From positions 372,001-436,000 of the forward strand of contig NZ_QXGJ01000001.1 in NCBI RefSeq assembly GCF_003952005.1: 64,000 nucleotides of DNA, written 5' to 3'. Made by a program: the position numbers and the translations under genes. Positions 18,864 through 27,869 of this stretch are shown one piece after another. This DNA is from Bifidobacterium callimiconis. Lineage in GTDB: Bacteria; Actinomycetota; Actinomycetes; Actinomycetales; Bifidobacteriaceae. Position 1 is the first letter of the stretch, and every line of letters starts with the position of its first letter. The notes beneath the pieces are model-generated. The model ran no database searches. It had not been told where the DNA came from and saw only the letters and a program-made list of their open reading frames with translations.

Positions 18864-19574
18864 CTACCGGTAGTTGCGTTCGATGAGGATGTCGGAGACG
18901 GTCAGGTTCGCGTCGTTGACGAGGTTGAACAGGATCACTTCGGCCAGTTCGGCCGGGCTCATGAAGGAGTGCTGCTTCTCGAGCGACACGTAGTCGTGGC
19001 TGTCGCGGTAGAAGTCCGTGTCGATTCCTCCGGGGTATACGCCCACGATCTTCACGCTGGAGCCCTTGTACGCCACCTTGAGGCTCTGCGTGTAGCCCTT
19101 TTCTCCCCACTTGGTGGCGCAGTACACGGACTCGTTGGCGTTGCCACGCGTGGCGGCGGTGCTCATCACGTTGGCGATCTTGAGATCCTGCTCGCCGGTG
19201 GCCTTGAGCGTCTCCACGCTCCACAGGATCATGCCCTTGAGTCCCTTGAGGCACTTGTCGACATCGGCCGCCTCGTACTTGGTCGGCTCCTTGAACGACG
19301 GCTGGCCGGCGTTGTTGATCAGCAGGTCGATGTGGCCGAGCTTTGCGATTTCGGCGACGGACCGCTTGACGAACAGTTCGTCCGACACGTCGCCCACGAA
19401 TCCGCGGTACGAGTCCGCGGGGAACTCCTGGGAGAGCTCGATCTGGCGAGCCTCGTTGAAGTCGATGCCGGCCACGAACCAGCCCTTGTCGATCAGTTGA
19501 CGGGCAAGCTCGTAGCCCAGGCCCAGCGCGCTGCCGGTGACGATGGCGAGTTTCTTTCCGGATTCGGTGCTCAT
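18864..19574 (-). CDS. Short-chain dehydrogenase/reductase
   Basis: A 236-residue classical SDR. The cofactor loop is TGSALGLGYELA near the N-terminus, followed by NNAGQPS, an active-site Ser/Tyr/Lys set (STAATRGNANESVYCATKWGEK: YxxxK present) and PGGIDTDFY. FNEARQ after beta-2 contains an Asp (GIDFNEA), suggesting NAD(H) preference. Substrate unknown. ATG at 19574 follows AGGAGA. A perfect palindrome lies 85 bases upstream and may be its operator. Confidence 0.93.
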   Translation of the reverse strand: MSTESGKKLAIVTGSALGLGYELARQLIDKGWFVAGIDFNEARQIELSQEFPADSYRGFVGDVSDELFVKRSVAEIAKLGHIDLLINNAGQPSFKEPTKYEAADVDKCLKGLKGMILWSVETLKATGEQDLKIANVMSTAATRGNANESVYCATKWGEKGYTQSLKVAYKGSSVKIVGVYPGGIDTDFYRDSHDYVSLEKQHSFMSPAELAEVILFNLVNDANLTVSDILIERNYR

Positions 19575-19658
19575 GATCGTGTCTCCTGTCGTTCGTGTCG
19601 GTCGATGCCGACATTGCCATACCAACGTTTCGATGGTAACGCCTGAAGCCCACGTGAA

Positions 19659-19672
19659 GTCAAACGTTTGAC
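19659..19672. promoter_or_regulatory. Palindromic operator-like site
   Basis: GTCAAACGTTTGAC is a perfect 14-bp palindrome with a central CG, the form recognised by LacI-family repressors. It lies between the divergent SDR gene (start 19574) and the first TauE gene (start 19818), so it could control either. Confidence 0.6.
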
Positions 19673-19817
19673 ATGTGTTTCGGCGTTTCACCGGGCGCAT
19701 CGCCCACGGTCGGGCATGAGGGTGTTCCACGTTGCGGCCGGGCGTTGCCCGCTCCCCGGCACGGTGGCTATCATCGAGTGCGTTTTGCTTTGCCCACCGC
19801 CGTCGAACAGGAGCGTC

Positions 19818-20606
19818 ATGACCATTGCGGGAGTTCCCATCGCCACACTGCTGCTGGTGCTGCTCGCCGGATTCGGCACCGGATTCGTAGGGTACGCCAC
19901 CGGCGCGGCGTCGCTGGTCTCCTACCCGTCGCTGCTGGCCATCGGCGTGCCGCCGGTGCTGGCGGACACCACGAACACCGTCGGCATGCTGGGCACCGAC
20001 GTCGGAGGCCTGCTCTCCGCCCGCAGGGAGCTCGCCGGCCATGCAACGCGTGTCGTGGCCTACACGGTCATCGGCGTGATCGGCGGCATCGCCGGCGCGC
20101 TGCTGCTGATCGAACTGCCTCCCACGGTGTTCGAGTATCTGGCGCCGCCGCTGATCCTGTTCAGCGCCATCACCATCGTGGCCAATCCCGGCAAACGCAT
20201 CGCCGACGACATGGGCGCGACGCCGGCACGGGACGATCCTCGTCAGGACCAGTGGTGGATGTGGCTGGGCGTGGCGTTCGCCTGCGTCTACAACGGGTAC
20301 TTCGGCGCCGGTGCCGGAACGCTCACCATCGCCGTGCTTGGCTTGGGCCGTGTCGGATCGTTCCATGAGATCAACGCGCTGAAGACCGTCATCGGATTCG
20401 GGTCGAACGTCACTGCCGCCATACTGTTCATCGCGCGCGGATCGGTCAACTGGCCGTACGCCCTGGCACTGGGAGCGGGATGCTTCGTCGGCGGAGCGCT
20501 GGCGCCGCCCGTCACCCGCCATATCCCCGCGAACGTCATGCGCATGGTGGCCATGATCGCCGGCGTCATTCTCGCCATCGCGCTGGGATGGAACACCTAC
20601 CGCTGA
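19818..20606 (+). CDS. TauE/SafE family permease, copy 1
   Basis: A 262-residue TauE/SafE-family membrane protein (anion/sulfur compound export or import; substrate not known). Seven to eight hydrophobic segments, N-terminal LLAGFGTGFVGYATGAAS and C-terminal-half NGYFGAGAGTLTIAVLGLG form the internal repeat typical of the family. ATG at 19818 follows AGGAG; a longer frame upstream is not needed. It is about 140 bases upstream of a close paralogue and probably arose with it by tandem duplication. Confidence 0.93.
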   Translation: MTIAGVPIATLLLVLLAGFGTGFVGYATGAASLVSYPSLLAIGVPPVLADTTNTVGMLGTDVGGLLSARRELAGHATRVVAYTVIGVIGGIAGALLLIELPPTVFEYLAPPLILFSAITIVANPGKRIADDMGATPARDDPRQDQWWMWLGVAFACVYNGYFGAGAGTLTIAVLGLGRVGSFHEINALKTVIGFGSNVTAAILFIARGSVNWPYALALGAGCFVGGALAPPVTRHIPANVMRMVAMIAGVILAIALGWNTYR

Positions 20607-20746
20607 GACATGGGATGCGGACGGACGCACGTGTTCGGCGGGCGGCGGTCCACGTTGCGGTCAGCCATTCGACCCCGTGGCGGCGAATGGCTATGCTCGC
20701 TTGGTGTTCAATCCGTTTCTGATGACGACATGAGGTGAGGACGACC

Positions 20747-21592
20747 ATGACCATTGCCGGAATATCGGTAGTCACCCTGCTGCTTGTGCTGCTCGCCGGC
20801 ATCGGCGCCGGTTTCGTCGGCTACGCGGTGGGCGCGTCGTCGCTGGTCTCCTACCCGGCACTGCTGGCCATCGGCGTACCGCCAGTATTGGCGAACACCA
20901 CGAACACCGTGGGAGTGGTGGGCACTGGCGTGGGCGGATGCCTGTCCGCCCGCAAGGAGCTGCACGGCCATCGCACACGCGTGATCCTCTACGCCGCCAT
21001 CGGCGTGATCGGCGGCATCATCGGTGGTCTGCTGCTGCTTGAACTTCCCGCCGTGGTCTTCGAATACCTGGTGCCGCCGCTGATCCTGTTCAGCGCACTG
21101 ATCATCGCGTTCAACCCCAAGGAGCGCGCGCACGCCCGCGACTCGGTGAGCCAGGCGCTCGGCCCGCAGTCGGTGCAGGCGCGCGAATCAGCCGAACGCG
21201 AACTGACCCAGCCCAAGGACGACGTGCGCAAGGATCCGTGGTGGATGTGGCTGGGCGTAAGCTTCGTCGGCATCTACAGCGGCTACTTCGGTGCCGGCGC
21301 CGGCACGCTCGCCCTCGCCATGCTCGACCTTGGCCGCATCGGCAAGTTCCACGAGATCAACGCACTGAAGACCGTGATCGGATTCGGCGCGAACATCACC
21401 GCGTCGGTCATGTTCATCGTGCGCGGCTCGGTCAACTGGCCGTACGCCATCGCCCTGTGCGCCGGATGCTTCATCGGCAGCTACATCGCCCCGCCGATCA
21501 CCCGCCACATCCCGGCGAACATCATGCGCGCCGCGGCCGTGCTCGCCGGCGTGATCCTCGCCGTCAAACTCGGCTGGAGCACGTATCTGTGA
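20747..21592 (+). CDS. TauE/SafE family permease, copy 2
   Basis: A 281-residue paralogue of the preceding gene. Residues align almost end to end (MTIAG...LLLVLLAG.G.GFVGYA.GA.SLVSYP at the start and INALKTVIGFG.N.TA in the second half). It differs mainly by a charged insert of about 20 residues in the central cytoplasmic loop (near residues 125-155, REDS/AERELTQPKDD-like). ATG at 20747 follows GAGGTGAGG. It is the last gene before the accessory island. Confidence 0.93.
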   Translation: MTIAGISVVTLLLVLLAGIGAGFVGYAVGASSLVSYPALLAIGVPPVLANTTNTVGVVGTGVGGCLSARKELHGHRTRVILYAAIGVIGGIIGGLLLLELPAVVFEYLVPPLILFSALIIAFNPKERAHARDSVSQALGPQSVQARESAERELTQPKDDVRKDPWWMWLGVSFVGIYSGYFGAGAGTLALAMLDLGRIGKFHEINALKTVIGFGANITASVMFIVRGSVNWPYAIALCAGCFIGSYIAPPITRHIPANIMRAAAVLAGVILAVKLGWSTYL

Positions 21593-21659
21593 CCGGCTGA
21601 TCCGGATTCGTTCCGTCGGCGCGGCGCGATCGACGTCGCTCGGTCACGCCGACGGCAAT

Positions 21660-21668
21660 CCCCCCCCC
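21660..21668. repeat. C9 homopolymer in the leader of the caspase unit
   Basis: Nine consecutive Cs lie in the 310-base gap between the TauE gene and the unknown gene at 21903. The rest of the gap contains a pyrimidine-rich stretch and no recognisable gene; no clear promoter could be placed. A tract of this length can vary by slippage. Confidence 0.7.
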
Positions 21669-21902
21669 TGACCCCGTTGCGGGTATGGTAGTATTCCTAC
21701 TGTTTGAGACACTCGTCTCCTCCCTTCTTCTCATATAGACCGCCCGGGCACCGTCATATCCGCTGCCGTGGCGATCAGCCGTACGGAGGAGCAGTGCCAT
21801 GATTTTTCATATCCGATTCTGACGATTCCTCGTCATACACGCATACGTCACACATCAATGCACGTGCCGCCCATCGACCGGCACCGATAACGAGGAACGG
21901 AT

Positions 21903-22838
21903 ATGCTGACATTCCCTTCATCAACACTGCAACGCCCTATGTCTCCCCAGGACATGGCCATTCTGGTGGACCGCTGTCTCGACGACAACCGCACCTCTCC
22001 CCTGCTGATGCTTTCCACGCCACAGGGATCGGGCCAACCGACGATCGACGCCGAGGCCCTCGCCAAAGCGACGGAATCGCTCATGGACGTGGCGATCATC
22101 GATGACGACGAACTGATCTGCTACGCCGGAGAGCTGTTCCGCGACCGAAACCAGCCGGACCTTACGCCCTACAACGGCGCCGCCCGCCTGTTCCCGGCCA
22201 CGGTCGGCTCCAGTCACCCCGAGAATAGGGGGACGCTACGGGGAACGCAGCTCTACTACACCGACACGGTCCGGCATCGTCGCAGACTCGCCGACGCCAT
22301 TCTCGACGCACTGCCCGTCACGCCGGGCGCACGCCGGGCAGACGCCATCATCGACGCCGTCTGCCGGCCCAGAAATGACGACACGCACCCGCTCACGTCA
22401 TTCCAACGGCGTATCCATACCGTCATCCGCACACTGGAAGAGACCGACTCGCTCGCCGACCTGCTGCTCTCGACGGACCGACATCTGCCCGTGGTCGTCA
22501 TCTCCCACACGGCACGGCAGCGCCCGGCATTCGTCGACATCGATCTGCTGACCGACCTGCTGCACGACATCGCACCGATCGTCGAGATCACCTCACGAAA
22601 GGCAACCGAAACACTCTGCGACCGCCTCTGCAAGCCGGCATGGCTGTACGGCGAGGCGGGACGAGTCTATCCGACCGGCACCGAATGGAACTCCCCCGAC
22701 GCCAAAATGCGACTGTTCCTGCCCAACGCACACGTGTCACGCATGCTGCTGACCAACATGATGGCCTCCGAGGCGCTGCTACGACACGCCGATACGCTGC
22801 GGAACGGCTCCGCGGACAGGACTGGTCGCCATGCATGA
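21903..22838 (+). CDS. Unknown protein with internal duplication, upstream of caspase-like gene
   Basis: A 311-residue soluble protein with no family I recognise. It contains two related segments: residues about 33-99 (PLLMLSTP ... PYNGAARLFPA) and about 194-259 (LPVVVISH ... LYGEAGRVYPTG). Each is a hydrophobic strand, an Asp/Glu-rich helical part and a Y-x-G-x-A-x-x-x-(F/Y)-P motif. Between them is an Arg-rich helical region (120-185). No signal peptide or membrane segment. ATG at 21903 is preceded by GAGGAACGG. The caspase-like gene follows after 82 bases on the same strand, so the two probably act together. Confidence 0.85.
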   Translation: MLTFPSSTLQRPMSPQDMAILVDRCLDDNRTSPLLMLSTPQGSGQPTIDAEALAKATESLMDVAIIDDDELICYAGELFRDRNQPDLTPYNGAARLFPATVGSSHPENRGTLRGTQLYYTDTVRHRRRLADAILDALPVTPGARRADAIIDAVCRPRNDDTHPLTSFQRRIHTVIRTLEETDSLADLLLSTDRHLPVVVISHTARQRPAFVDIDLLTDLLHDIAPIVEITSRKATETLCDRLCKPAWLYGEAGRVYPTGTEWNSPDAKMRLFLPNAHVSRMLLTNMMASEALLRHADTLRNGSADRTGRHA

Positions 22839-22920
22839 TATATGGTGACAGGACAGGCTGGGGCGCCGGCGGGAATCCGCCATCGAGGCGCCCGGCCCGA
22901 TAGCGAGATCGGGAGGAACC

Positions 22921-24084
22921 GTGGCACAGCGTTTGGGATTGTTCATCGGCGTAGGCCAGTACCTCGACCCGTCCTATGGCGGACGGCAGCCGGAATGCTG
23001 CAGCGGTGACGCACTGACGTTCGCGGACCTGCTGCATGAAAACGAGCCGAGAACCGCAGCGCCGAACTTCCGACTGCTCGGCGGCACCGTATACGCCACG
23101 CCGGACGTGTTCGATCCCGCGGACGAGGAGATGACGGCCGCGGCACTCACCGAACGTGTACACGACCTGTTCTCCATGGTGCGCAAAGGCGACGCGCTGC
23201 TGTACTTCACCGGGCACGCCATCGCCGTCGATGACGGTGCCGACCTGCTGCTGCTCACCCCGGACGACACCTCCGCAGAGCATCGGGGCATTCGCATCAG
23301 CGAGGTCCGGGAGGCGGCACGGCGCTCGCAGGCGAGCAGCATCACGATCATCCTTGACTGTTGCCATTCCGGTGTGGCCGCCACGATGGAGTGGCCGCGC
23401 AACACCACGATTCTGGCCAGCACCGACGAACACACCGCCTCGCAGGCGCTGTTCGGCACGCATCTGCTGTATACCAGCGCGCTTATGGCCGCATTGCGCG
23501 GCAGCGCCGCGGACGTGCAGGGCGTGGTCACCCCGCTGTCGCTGCACGCCACGGTGTGCGCGATGCTCAACCTTGGCGAGGACGGGCAGCAGCCCGTGCT
23601 GCGCACGTGGAGCGACACGAACACCGTGCTGCGGCAGGTGAACACCGACCGCAAGCTCACCGAAGACGAGATCGCCCGCATCGTGCCGCCGCGCATCCGC
23701 CGCCGCGCACGTGCCCCGCGCCAGTTCGAAGGTGTGCCGCTGCCTGTGTTTCAGGGGTTTCCGAACATCGACGCCGTATTCGCCGTGCATCCCGAGCATG
23801 AGGCCCCCGATGCGCGTCACGGCGTGATGCGGACCGGCCGGGAGGCTCCGGACGAACTCGATGATCTGCAGACCGATATGGAGCTGTTCAAGCATCTGCG
23901 CAACGCCAAGCTGCTTGAGTCGTTCATTCGCGGCGCGGACGGGCGCACCGAACGGGACAGCGACCTGTTCTGGGCGTGCCTGGCCGAATGGGATACGCAG
24001 CATCAGAGGCCCACCGGCGAGCAAGGGTATGTGAGGCTCACCGAATTGGGGCGACTGTACTGGCGTATTCAGAACAAACGGTGA
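22921..24084 (+). CDS. Caspase-like (C14 family) cysteine peptidase
   Basis: A 387-residue protein with an N-terminal caspase/metacaspase fold: strand LFIGVGQYLD, then YFTGHA with the catalytic His (residue 99), then ILDCCHSG with the catalytic Cys (148). The dyad is intact. Residues 230-300 are a basic linker (PPRIRRRARAPRQF). The last 90 residues are a separate helical domain ending in TGEQGYVRLTELGRLYW, which may be a winged-helix or adaptor. Start is GTG at 22921 after GGAGGAACC. Bacterial caspase-like proteases often act in signalling or abortive defence; the role here is not shown. Confidence 0.9.
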   Translation: MAQRLGLFIGVGQYLDPSYGGRQPECCSGDALTFADLLHENEPRTAAPNFRLLGGTVYATPDVFDPADEEMTAAALTERVHDLFSMVRKGDALLYFTGHAIAVDDGADLLLLTPDDTSAEHRGIRISEVREAARRSQASSITIILDCCHSGVAATMEWPRNTTILASTDEHTASQALFGTHLLYTSALMAALRGSAADVQGVVTPLSLHATVCAMLNLGEDGQQPVLRTWSDTNTVLRQVNTDRKLTEDEIARIVPPRIRRRARAPRQFEGVPLPVFQGFPNIDAVFAVHPEHEAPDARHGVMRTGREAPDELDDLQTDMELFKHLRNAKLLESFIRGADGRTERDSDLFWACLAEWDTQHQRPTGEQGYVRLTELGRLYWRIQNKR

Positions 24085-24106
24085 ACGCGTACCACGCGAT
24101 CAGCGC

Positions 24107-24134
24107 GATCACTTGACACGGATCACTTGACACG
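24107..24134. repeat. Perfect 14-bp tandem duplication
   Basis: GATCACTTGACACG occurs twice head to tail. The second copy contains the stop codon of the HAD gene, so the first lies just beyond it. It looks like a recent slippage duplication. Confidence 0.9.
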
Positions 24135-24806
24135 GGTGATGACATCGCCCTTGACCATGAAGCCCTTGCGCGCCATATCGATCATGGGCTGATCAAACTT
24201 GCTGTCGGTGTAGAACTCATCGATCACCGCGTCCGCCCCCAGCACCTCACGCAGCCGCTTCGGCTTGTTCGTATTGAAGTTGAGGTAGGTGACCTCCAAC
24301 GTGGCGGGATTGATGGTCGAGGCGATCAGCCTTCCCACGCCCAGTCTGCGGCAGGCCTCCCCCACCGTCACGTCGAACGATGCGGTGAGGATCACATCGT
24401 CCGGGCGTGGCACGTACCAGGGCTTAATCCTGCGCATGTTGCGATCCCAGAACGCGTTGACCAGCGCATGCAGGCCGCCGGTGAGCGATTCGAGTTCCAT
24501 GGTGGCGGCATCGCCGGCGAGCACGTCGTCGCCCAGTCCGGCGTCCTGGGCGTGGTTCAGCCCGCGCACGCGCATCCGGTCCACACGCCGCGAATCGGCG
24601 AGATCCTTGAGATATCCTCTTGCCACCTTGCCCACGCCGCGTTCCATCTGTTCGAGGGTGGCACGACCGAGCTTGTACTTGATCGCGTAGCGCAGCACGG
24701 GGGCGATGTGACGGAACACCTTGGGATCGTAGCGGGCGCTGAACAGATACAGGTCGAACAGACTTTCGCCGTCGTAGATCGTGCCGTCGAAATCGAACAC
24801 CCGCAT
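24123..24806 (-). CDS. HAD superfamily phosphatase
   Basis: A 227-residue HAD-fold phosphatase. Motif I DFDGTIYDG holds the two catalytic Asps at the very N-terminus; motif II ILTASFD, motif III Lys (NTNKPKRL) and motif IV YTDSKFDQP are all present. A helical cap (about 15-115) contains YAIKYKLGRATLEQMERGV. It resembles the HAD-IB/SerB-like group that dephosphorylates small molecules; substrate unknown. ATG at 24806 follows AAGGACCAAG. Convergent with the caspase-like gene and separated from it by 38 bases. Confidence 0.92.
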   Translation of the reverse strand: MRVFDFDGTIYDGESLFDLYLFSARYDPKVFRHIAPVLRYAIKYKLGRATLEQMERGVGKVARGYLKDLADSRRVDRMRVRGLNHAQDAGLGDDVLAGDAATMELESLTGGLHALVNAFWDRNMRRIKPWYVPRPDDVILTASFDVTVGEACRRLGVGRLIASTINPATLEVTYLNFNTNKPKRLREVLGADAVIDEFYTDSKFDQPMIDMARKGFMVKGDVITRVK

Positions 24807-24904
24807 GCCTTGGTCCTTCCGTTTCCCCTTAGGGCTTCAGTGTAGGTGATGGTATGTCAATGATGCTTGGAAAGCGTTAAGAATCGCCGTGCGGCATGCC
24901 GGCA

Positions 24905-25609
24905 TCACAACGACACGCGGCACGAGACGGGCAGCAGATCGTCGGGATTGTCGATGTTCCCCGCACGCCATACGCCGCGCACGATGGTCGCATCGAGCTC
25001 CAGCTCCAATCCGTCGGGGAACCGCAGGGTGATCGTATGCCGACCGTCATGGTCGGGCCATTCGCAGCGGATGGCGAGCGTGTGGCGCTCACGGTCGGCC
25101 CGTACCAGCACGTGGCACTGCTGGGAGAGGAAGCTCACATCCCAGGCGGCGGTGCCCGGTGACGGTGTCGCGTGTTTGTCGGCGTCGCCGAGCAGAACCG
25201 GCATACGCCGCTCCGTGGAGGCATACGGCACGGCGCCCATGCTCATCTCGTTCCCCCACGTCGCGGCGTCGTCGCGCAGTTCGTCGAACACATTGTCGGG
25301 TATGCCGTAGCCGACGGCGAAGGCGACGCGCAGGTCCCAGTCGCCCTCCTCGGTGGGGTCGGCGATCTCGTCGTCGACGCGCGACTGGAACATGTACGGC
25401 AGGTGGCCGGTACGACGGCGGTATTCGGTCAGGTAGCGGTTGACGAAGGCGAGGATGCCGTCGTCGGCGAGCGCGCGGCGGGCGTCGTCCGCGCCGAATC
25501 CGCCGGTGATGGAGGCCATGACCTGTCGTGGTGACACGGCGCGGTGGGCGCCGTCTGCCCACGGAGAGGCCGGTCGAGGTTCTCCGGTTCCGTTCTGGTT
25601 GTTGGTCAT
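24905..25609 (-). CDS. Unknown protein, last gene of the leftward island operon
   Basis: A 234-residue soluble protein of no recognised family. The N-terminal half is helical (PRQVMASITGGFGADDARRALADDG; FVNRYLTEYRRRTGHLPYMF), and the C-terminal third is beta-rich (HTITLRFPDGLELELDATI). No signal peptide or membrane segment. Its ATG overlaps the stop of the 751-residue protein gene (ATGA), so it is translationally coupled and probably made in fixed ratio with that partner. The longer open frame upstream lies inside the partner gene. Confidence 0.82.
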   Translation of the reverse strand: MTNNQNGTGEPRPASPWADGAHRAVSPRQVMASITGGFGADDARRALADDGILAFVNRYLTEYRRRTGHLPYMFQSRVDDEIADPTEEGDWDLRVAFAVGYGIPDNVFDELRDDAATWGNEMSMGAVPYASTERRMPVLLGDADKHATPSPGTAAWDVSFLSQQCHVLVRADRERHTLAIRCEWPDHDGRHTITLRFPDGLELELDATIVRGVWRAGNIDNPDDLLPVSCRVSL

Positions 25610-27861
25610 CGGTGGTTTCCGTTCATGGTTGGGGTGGTCGTGGCGGCTGCGGTGGTTCTGCCGAAGGCGCAGACACCGTCCGCGGTCATGCGGCTGCCGA
25701 CGCAGGCCAATGGCTGTGGTCGGATGGCTGCCCATCGGCGGTCGTGTCGGGCAAGTCCGGTGATCGCGGTGGCGACGGTGTCGTGCACGTAGTGTTCCGC
25801 GAGGTCGAGCATGGATGCGATGTTGCGGCTGTCGGCGAGGAGTCGTTTCGCTTCGTCCGCGCCGACGGGCTGGAAGGCGCGAACGAGGTTGACGAGTTTG
25901 AGTTCGCCGACGACCAGTGTTCTGCCGGCATCGTCGGCGGTGTGGTCGGCAAGCAGTTGCGGGCCGATCTGTCGTCCGGTGGTGTCGGGGATGGTCAGGC
26001 GCAGACGTTTGGAGCGGGCGGCCCTGGTGAGTGTCCAGCAGGCTTTGCGGAACCGGTCGTCGCGGCGGCCGTCGCAGGCGTCCATGAGCCGTATGAAGGT
26101 TTCGACGCCCTGTGTGGAGTGCAGCATGGCGCCGAGTCCGCAGACGGCGGCGATGTATTGCACGGCGTCGTTCATGCCGCGGGCGGTGATCGCGTAGTCA
26201 CGGATGCTGCGGTCCAGAGCACGTTCACCCTGCTTGTTGAGGTGGCCACGGTCGCGGTAGAGCTGGGCGAGTCGGCTTCCGGAACCCCAGGTGCGTGCGC
26301 CTTCGTAGGTTTCGAGGGCGTGGCCGAGCCGCCAGGCGTTGACGTCCTGATAGGCGGCGACGGGATCGGCCGCCCGATAGGACAGGAAGTGGCCGTGGCC
26401 GTCCGTGGCCGCCGTGTGGACGGTTTCGGCGGCAAGCCATTCGCTGACGGCCGGGTCCGCTCTACGGTGGAATCGCAGGGCTTCGGCGTCCAGATGTTCG
26501 GCCGGTACCGGTGAGTGCCATTCGGATGAGACGCTCTCGAATGTCTGGCGCATGCGCATGGCGGCAAGTCGTTCCTCCATGTTGGGGAACAGCCAGACGG
26601 TGGCATGGTCCTGGTTCGTGGACGGGGAGCCGGTCATCATTTCGACGTACCGTCGATAATCCTCGCCGTGGAGGTTCACGTGTCGTCCACCGTAGGCCGC
26701 ATGACCGCAGATGGCCTTGCGCAGTCCCACATAGATGAGTTCGGAGGACGTGCCGCCTGAGGGTTCCACGCGTCTGCCCACGCACAGGTAGTCGACGACG
26801 CGATGCATGGCTTCGGCGAATCCTGCCGGTTCGGGTTCGTTGCCGGTGGCGAGTTTGTTACACAACGGCACCAGGCCCATCTCCGCGAAGTCCGGATCCG
26901 AGGCGATGGCACGAACCGATAGATTCAGTTGGACGGTGTCGGATTCGTCCGGCATCATGTCGCACCACCGGGAGTAGATGCGTGACACCGTGCGATGCAC
27001 GATGGTCATGCGGGCGATCAGACGCTGCCATTCCTCGCCTTCCCCGGCACGTTCGCGCTGCCATGCGAGGCTCAGCACGGCGTGCCAGTGGCACCAGCGC
27101 AACACCTCGTCCCTGGATCGGGGCGTGTTGCGCCGGCTCTCGCCGACGCGTCGAAGCCAGTCGTCACGACTGGAGCGGAAGGCCGCCGATACGGCATCGA
27201 TGGTTTCCGCATTGTCGTGTCGGTCATCGGCCGTCCAGGCCGTCAGACGGTCGGACGCCGCCTTGACCGGGTCGGCTCCCAAGACCGATTCCTCGTCGGC
27301 CCATAGGGCGAACTCGTCTTCGGCCAGATGTCTGGCCGCCCGTATGGCGAGCGCGTGCAGCAGCTCTTCGGATTCGATGTCGCCGTCATAGCCGTACCGT
27401 TCCTTCACCATGCAGGTGAAGGCGGCACGATCGGTATCGGGCGGCAGGGCTTGGATCGCGTCGACGAATTCGTCGAACGCCATCTGCAGGGCCATTGCGG
27501 CCTGCGATACCACCGATTCGTCCGGCTCGTACCCGAGTGTACGCAGGTTGCGGGATCCGATGGGGAACGTGTGCCGCTGGTCGACGATCAGGCACAGATT
27601 CGTGAAATCGTTGCCGTAGTCGACGGCATCGTCAGCGGTATCGTCATCGTGCGGACCGTCGGTTGCCGGCGATGCCGGCAGCACGCCCTGATGACGCAGA
27701 TAGTCGGCCATCAGCCGTCCCATGACGGTGGCGTAGCGTTCCAGAAACGGTCTGCGAATGTCCGGATGCACCGGTTCGAGCCATTCGTCCGGGAACCAGT
27801 CGTGGGAAAGTCGCGTCTTCGTTCCGTTCGGCACGAACCGTGCCGTGCCGGCAGTGCCCAT
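25606..27861 (-). CDS. Large unknown protein (751 aa) of the accessory island
   Basis: A 751-residue soluble, mainly helical protein with many Trp, Arg and Asp residues and no domain I recognise. Distinct regions: an acidic segment near 80-95 (DGPHDDDTADDAVDYGND), a central helical block (about 230-420), a region GGRHVNLHGEDYRRYVEMMTG near 470, and a C-terminal block GELKLVNLVRAF near 655. The last 40 residues are Thr/Ala-rich. ATG at 27861 follows AGGTAGG. It begins 8 bases after the stop of the small membrane-protein gene and overlaps the 234-residue gene at its end, so all three form one operon. Confidence 0.82.
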   Translation of the reverse strand: MGTAGTARFVPNGTKTRLSHDWFPDEWLEPVHPDIRRPFLERYATVMGRLMADYLRHQGVLPASPATDGPHDDDTADDAVDYGNDFTNLCLIVDQRHTFPIGSRNLRTLGYEPDESVVSQAAMALQMAFDEFVDAIQALPPDTDRAAFTCMVKERYGYDGDIESEELLHALAIRAARHLAEDEFALWADEESVLGADPVKAASDRLTAWTADDRHDNAETIDAVSAAFRSSRDDWLRRVGESRRNTPRSRDEVLRWCHWHAVLSLAWQRERAGEGEEWQRLIARMTIVHRTVSRIYSRWCDMMPDESDTVQLNLSVRAIASDPDFAEMGLVPLCNKLATGNEPEPAGFAEAMHRVVDYLCVGRRVEPSGGTSSELIYVGLRKAICGHAAYGGRHVNLHGEDYRRYVEMMTGSPSTNQDHATVWLFPNMEERLAAMRMRQTFESVSSEWHSPVPAEHLDAEALRFHRRADPAVSEWLAAETVHTAATDGHGHFLSYRAADPVAAYQDVNAWRLGHALETYEGARTWGSGSRLAQLYRDRGHLNKQGERALDRSIRDYAITARGMNDAVQYIAAVCGLGAMLHSTQGVETFIRLMDACDGRRDDRFRKACWTLTRAARSKRLRLTIPDTTGRQIGPQLLADHTADDAGRTLVVGELKLVNLVRAFQPVGADEAKRLLADSRNIASMLDLAEHYVHDTVATAITGLARHDRRWAAIRPQPLACVGSRMTADGVCAFGRTTAAATTTPTMNGNHR

Positions 27862-27869
27862 GAGAGCGC

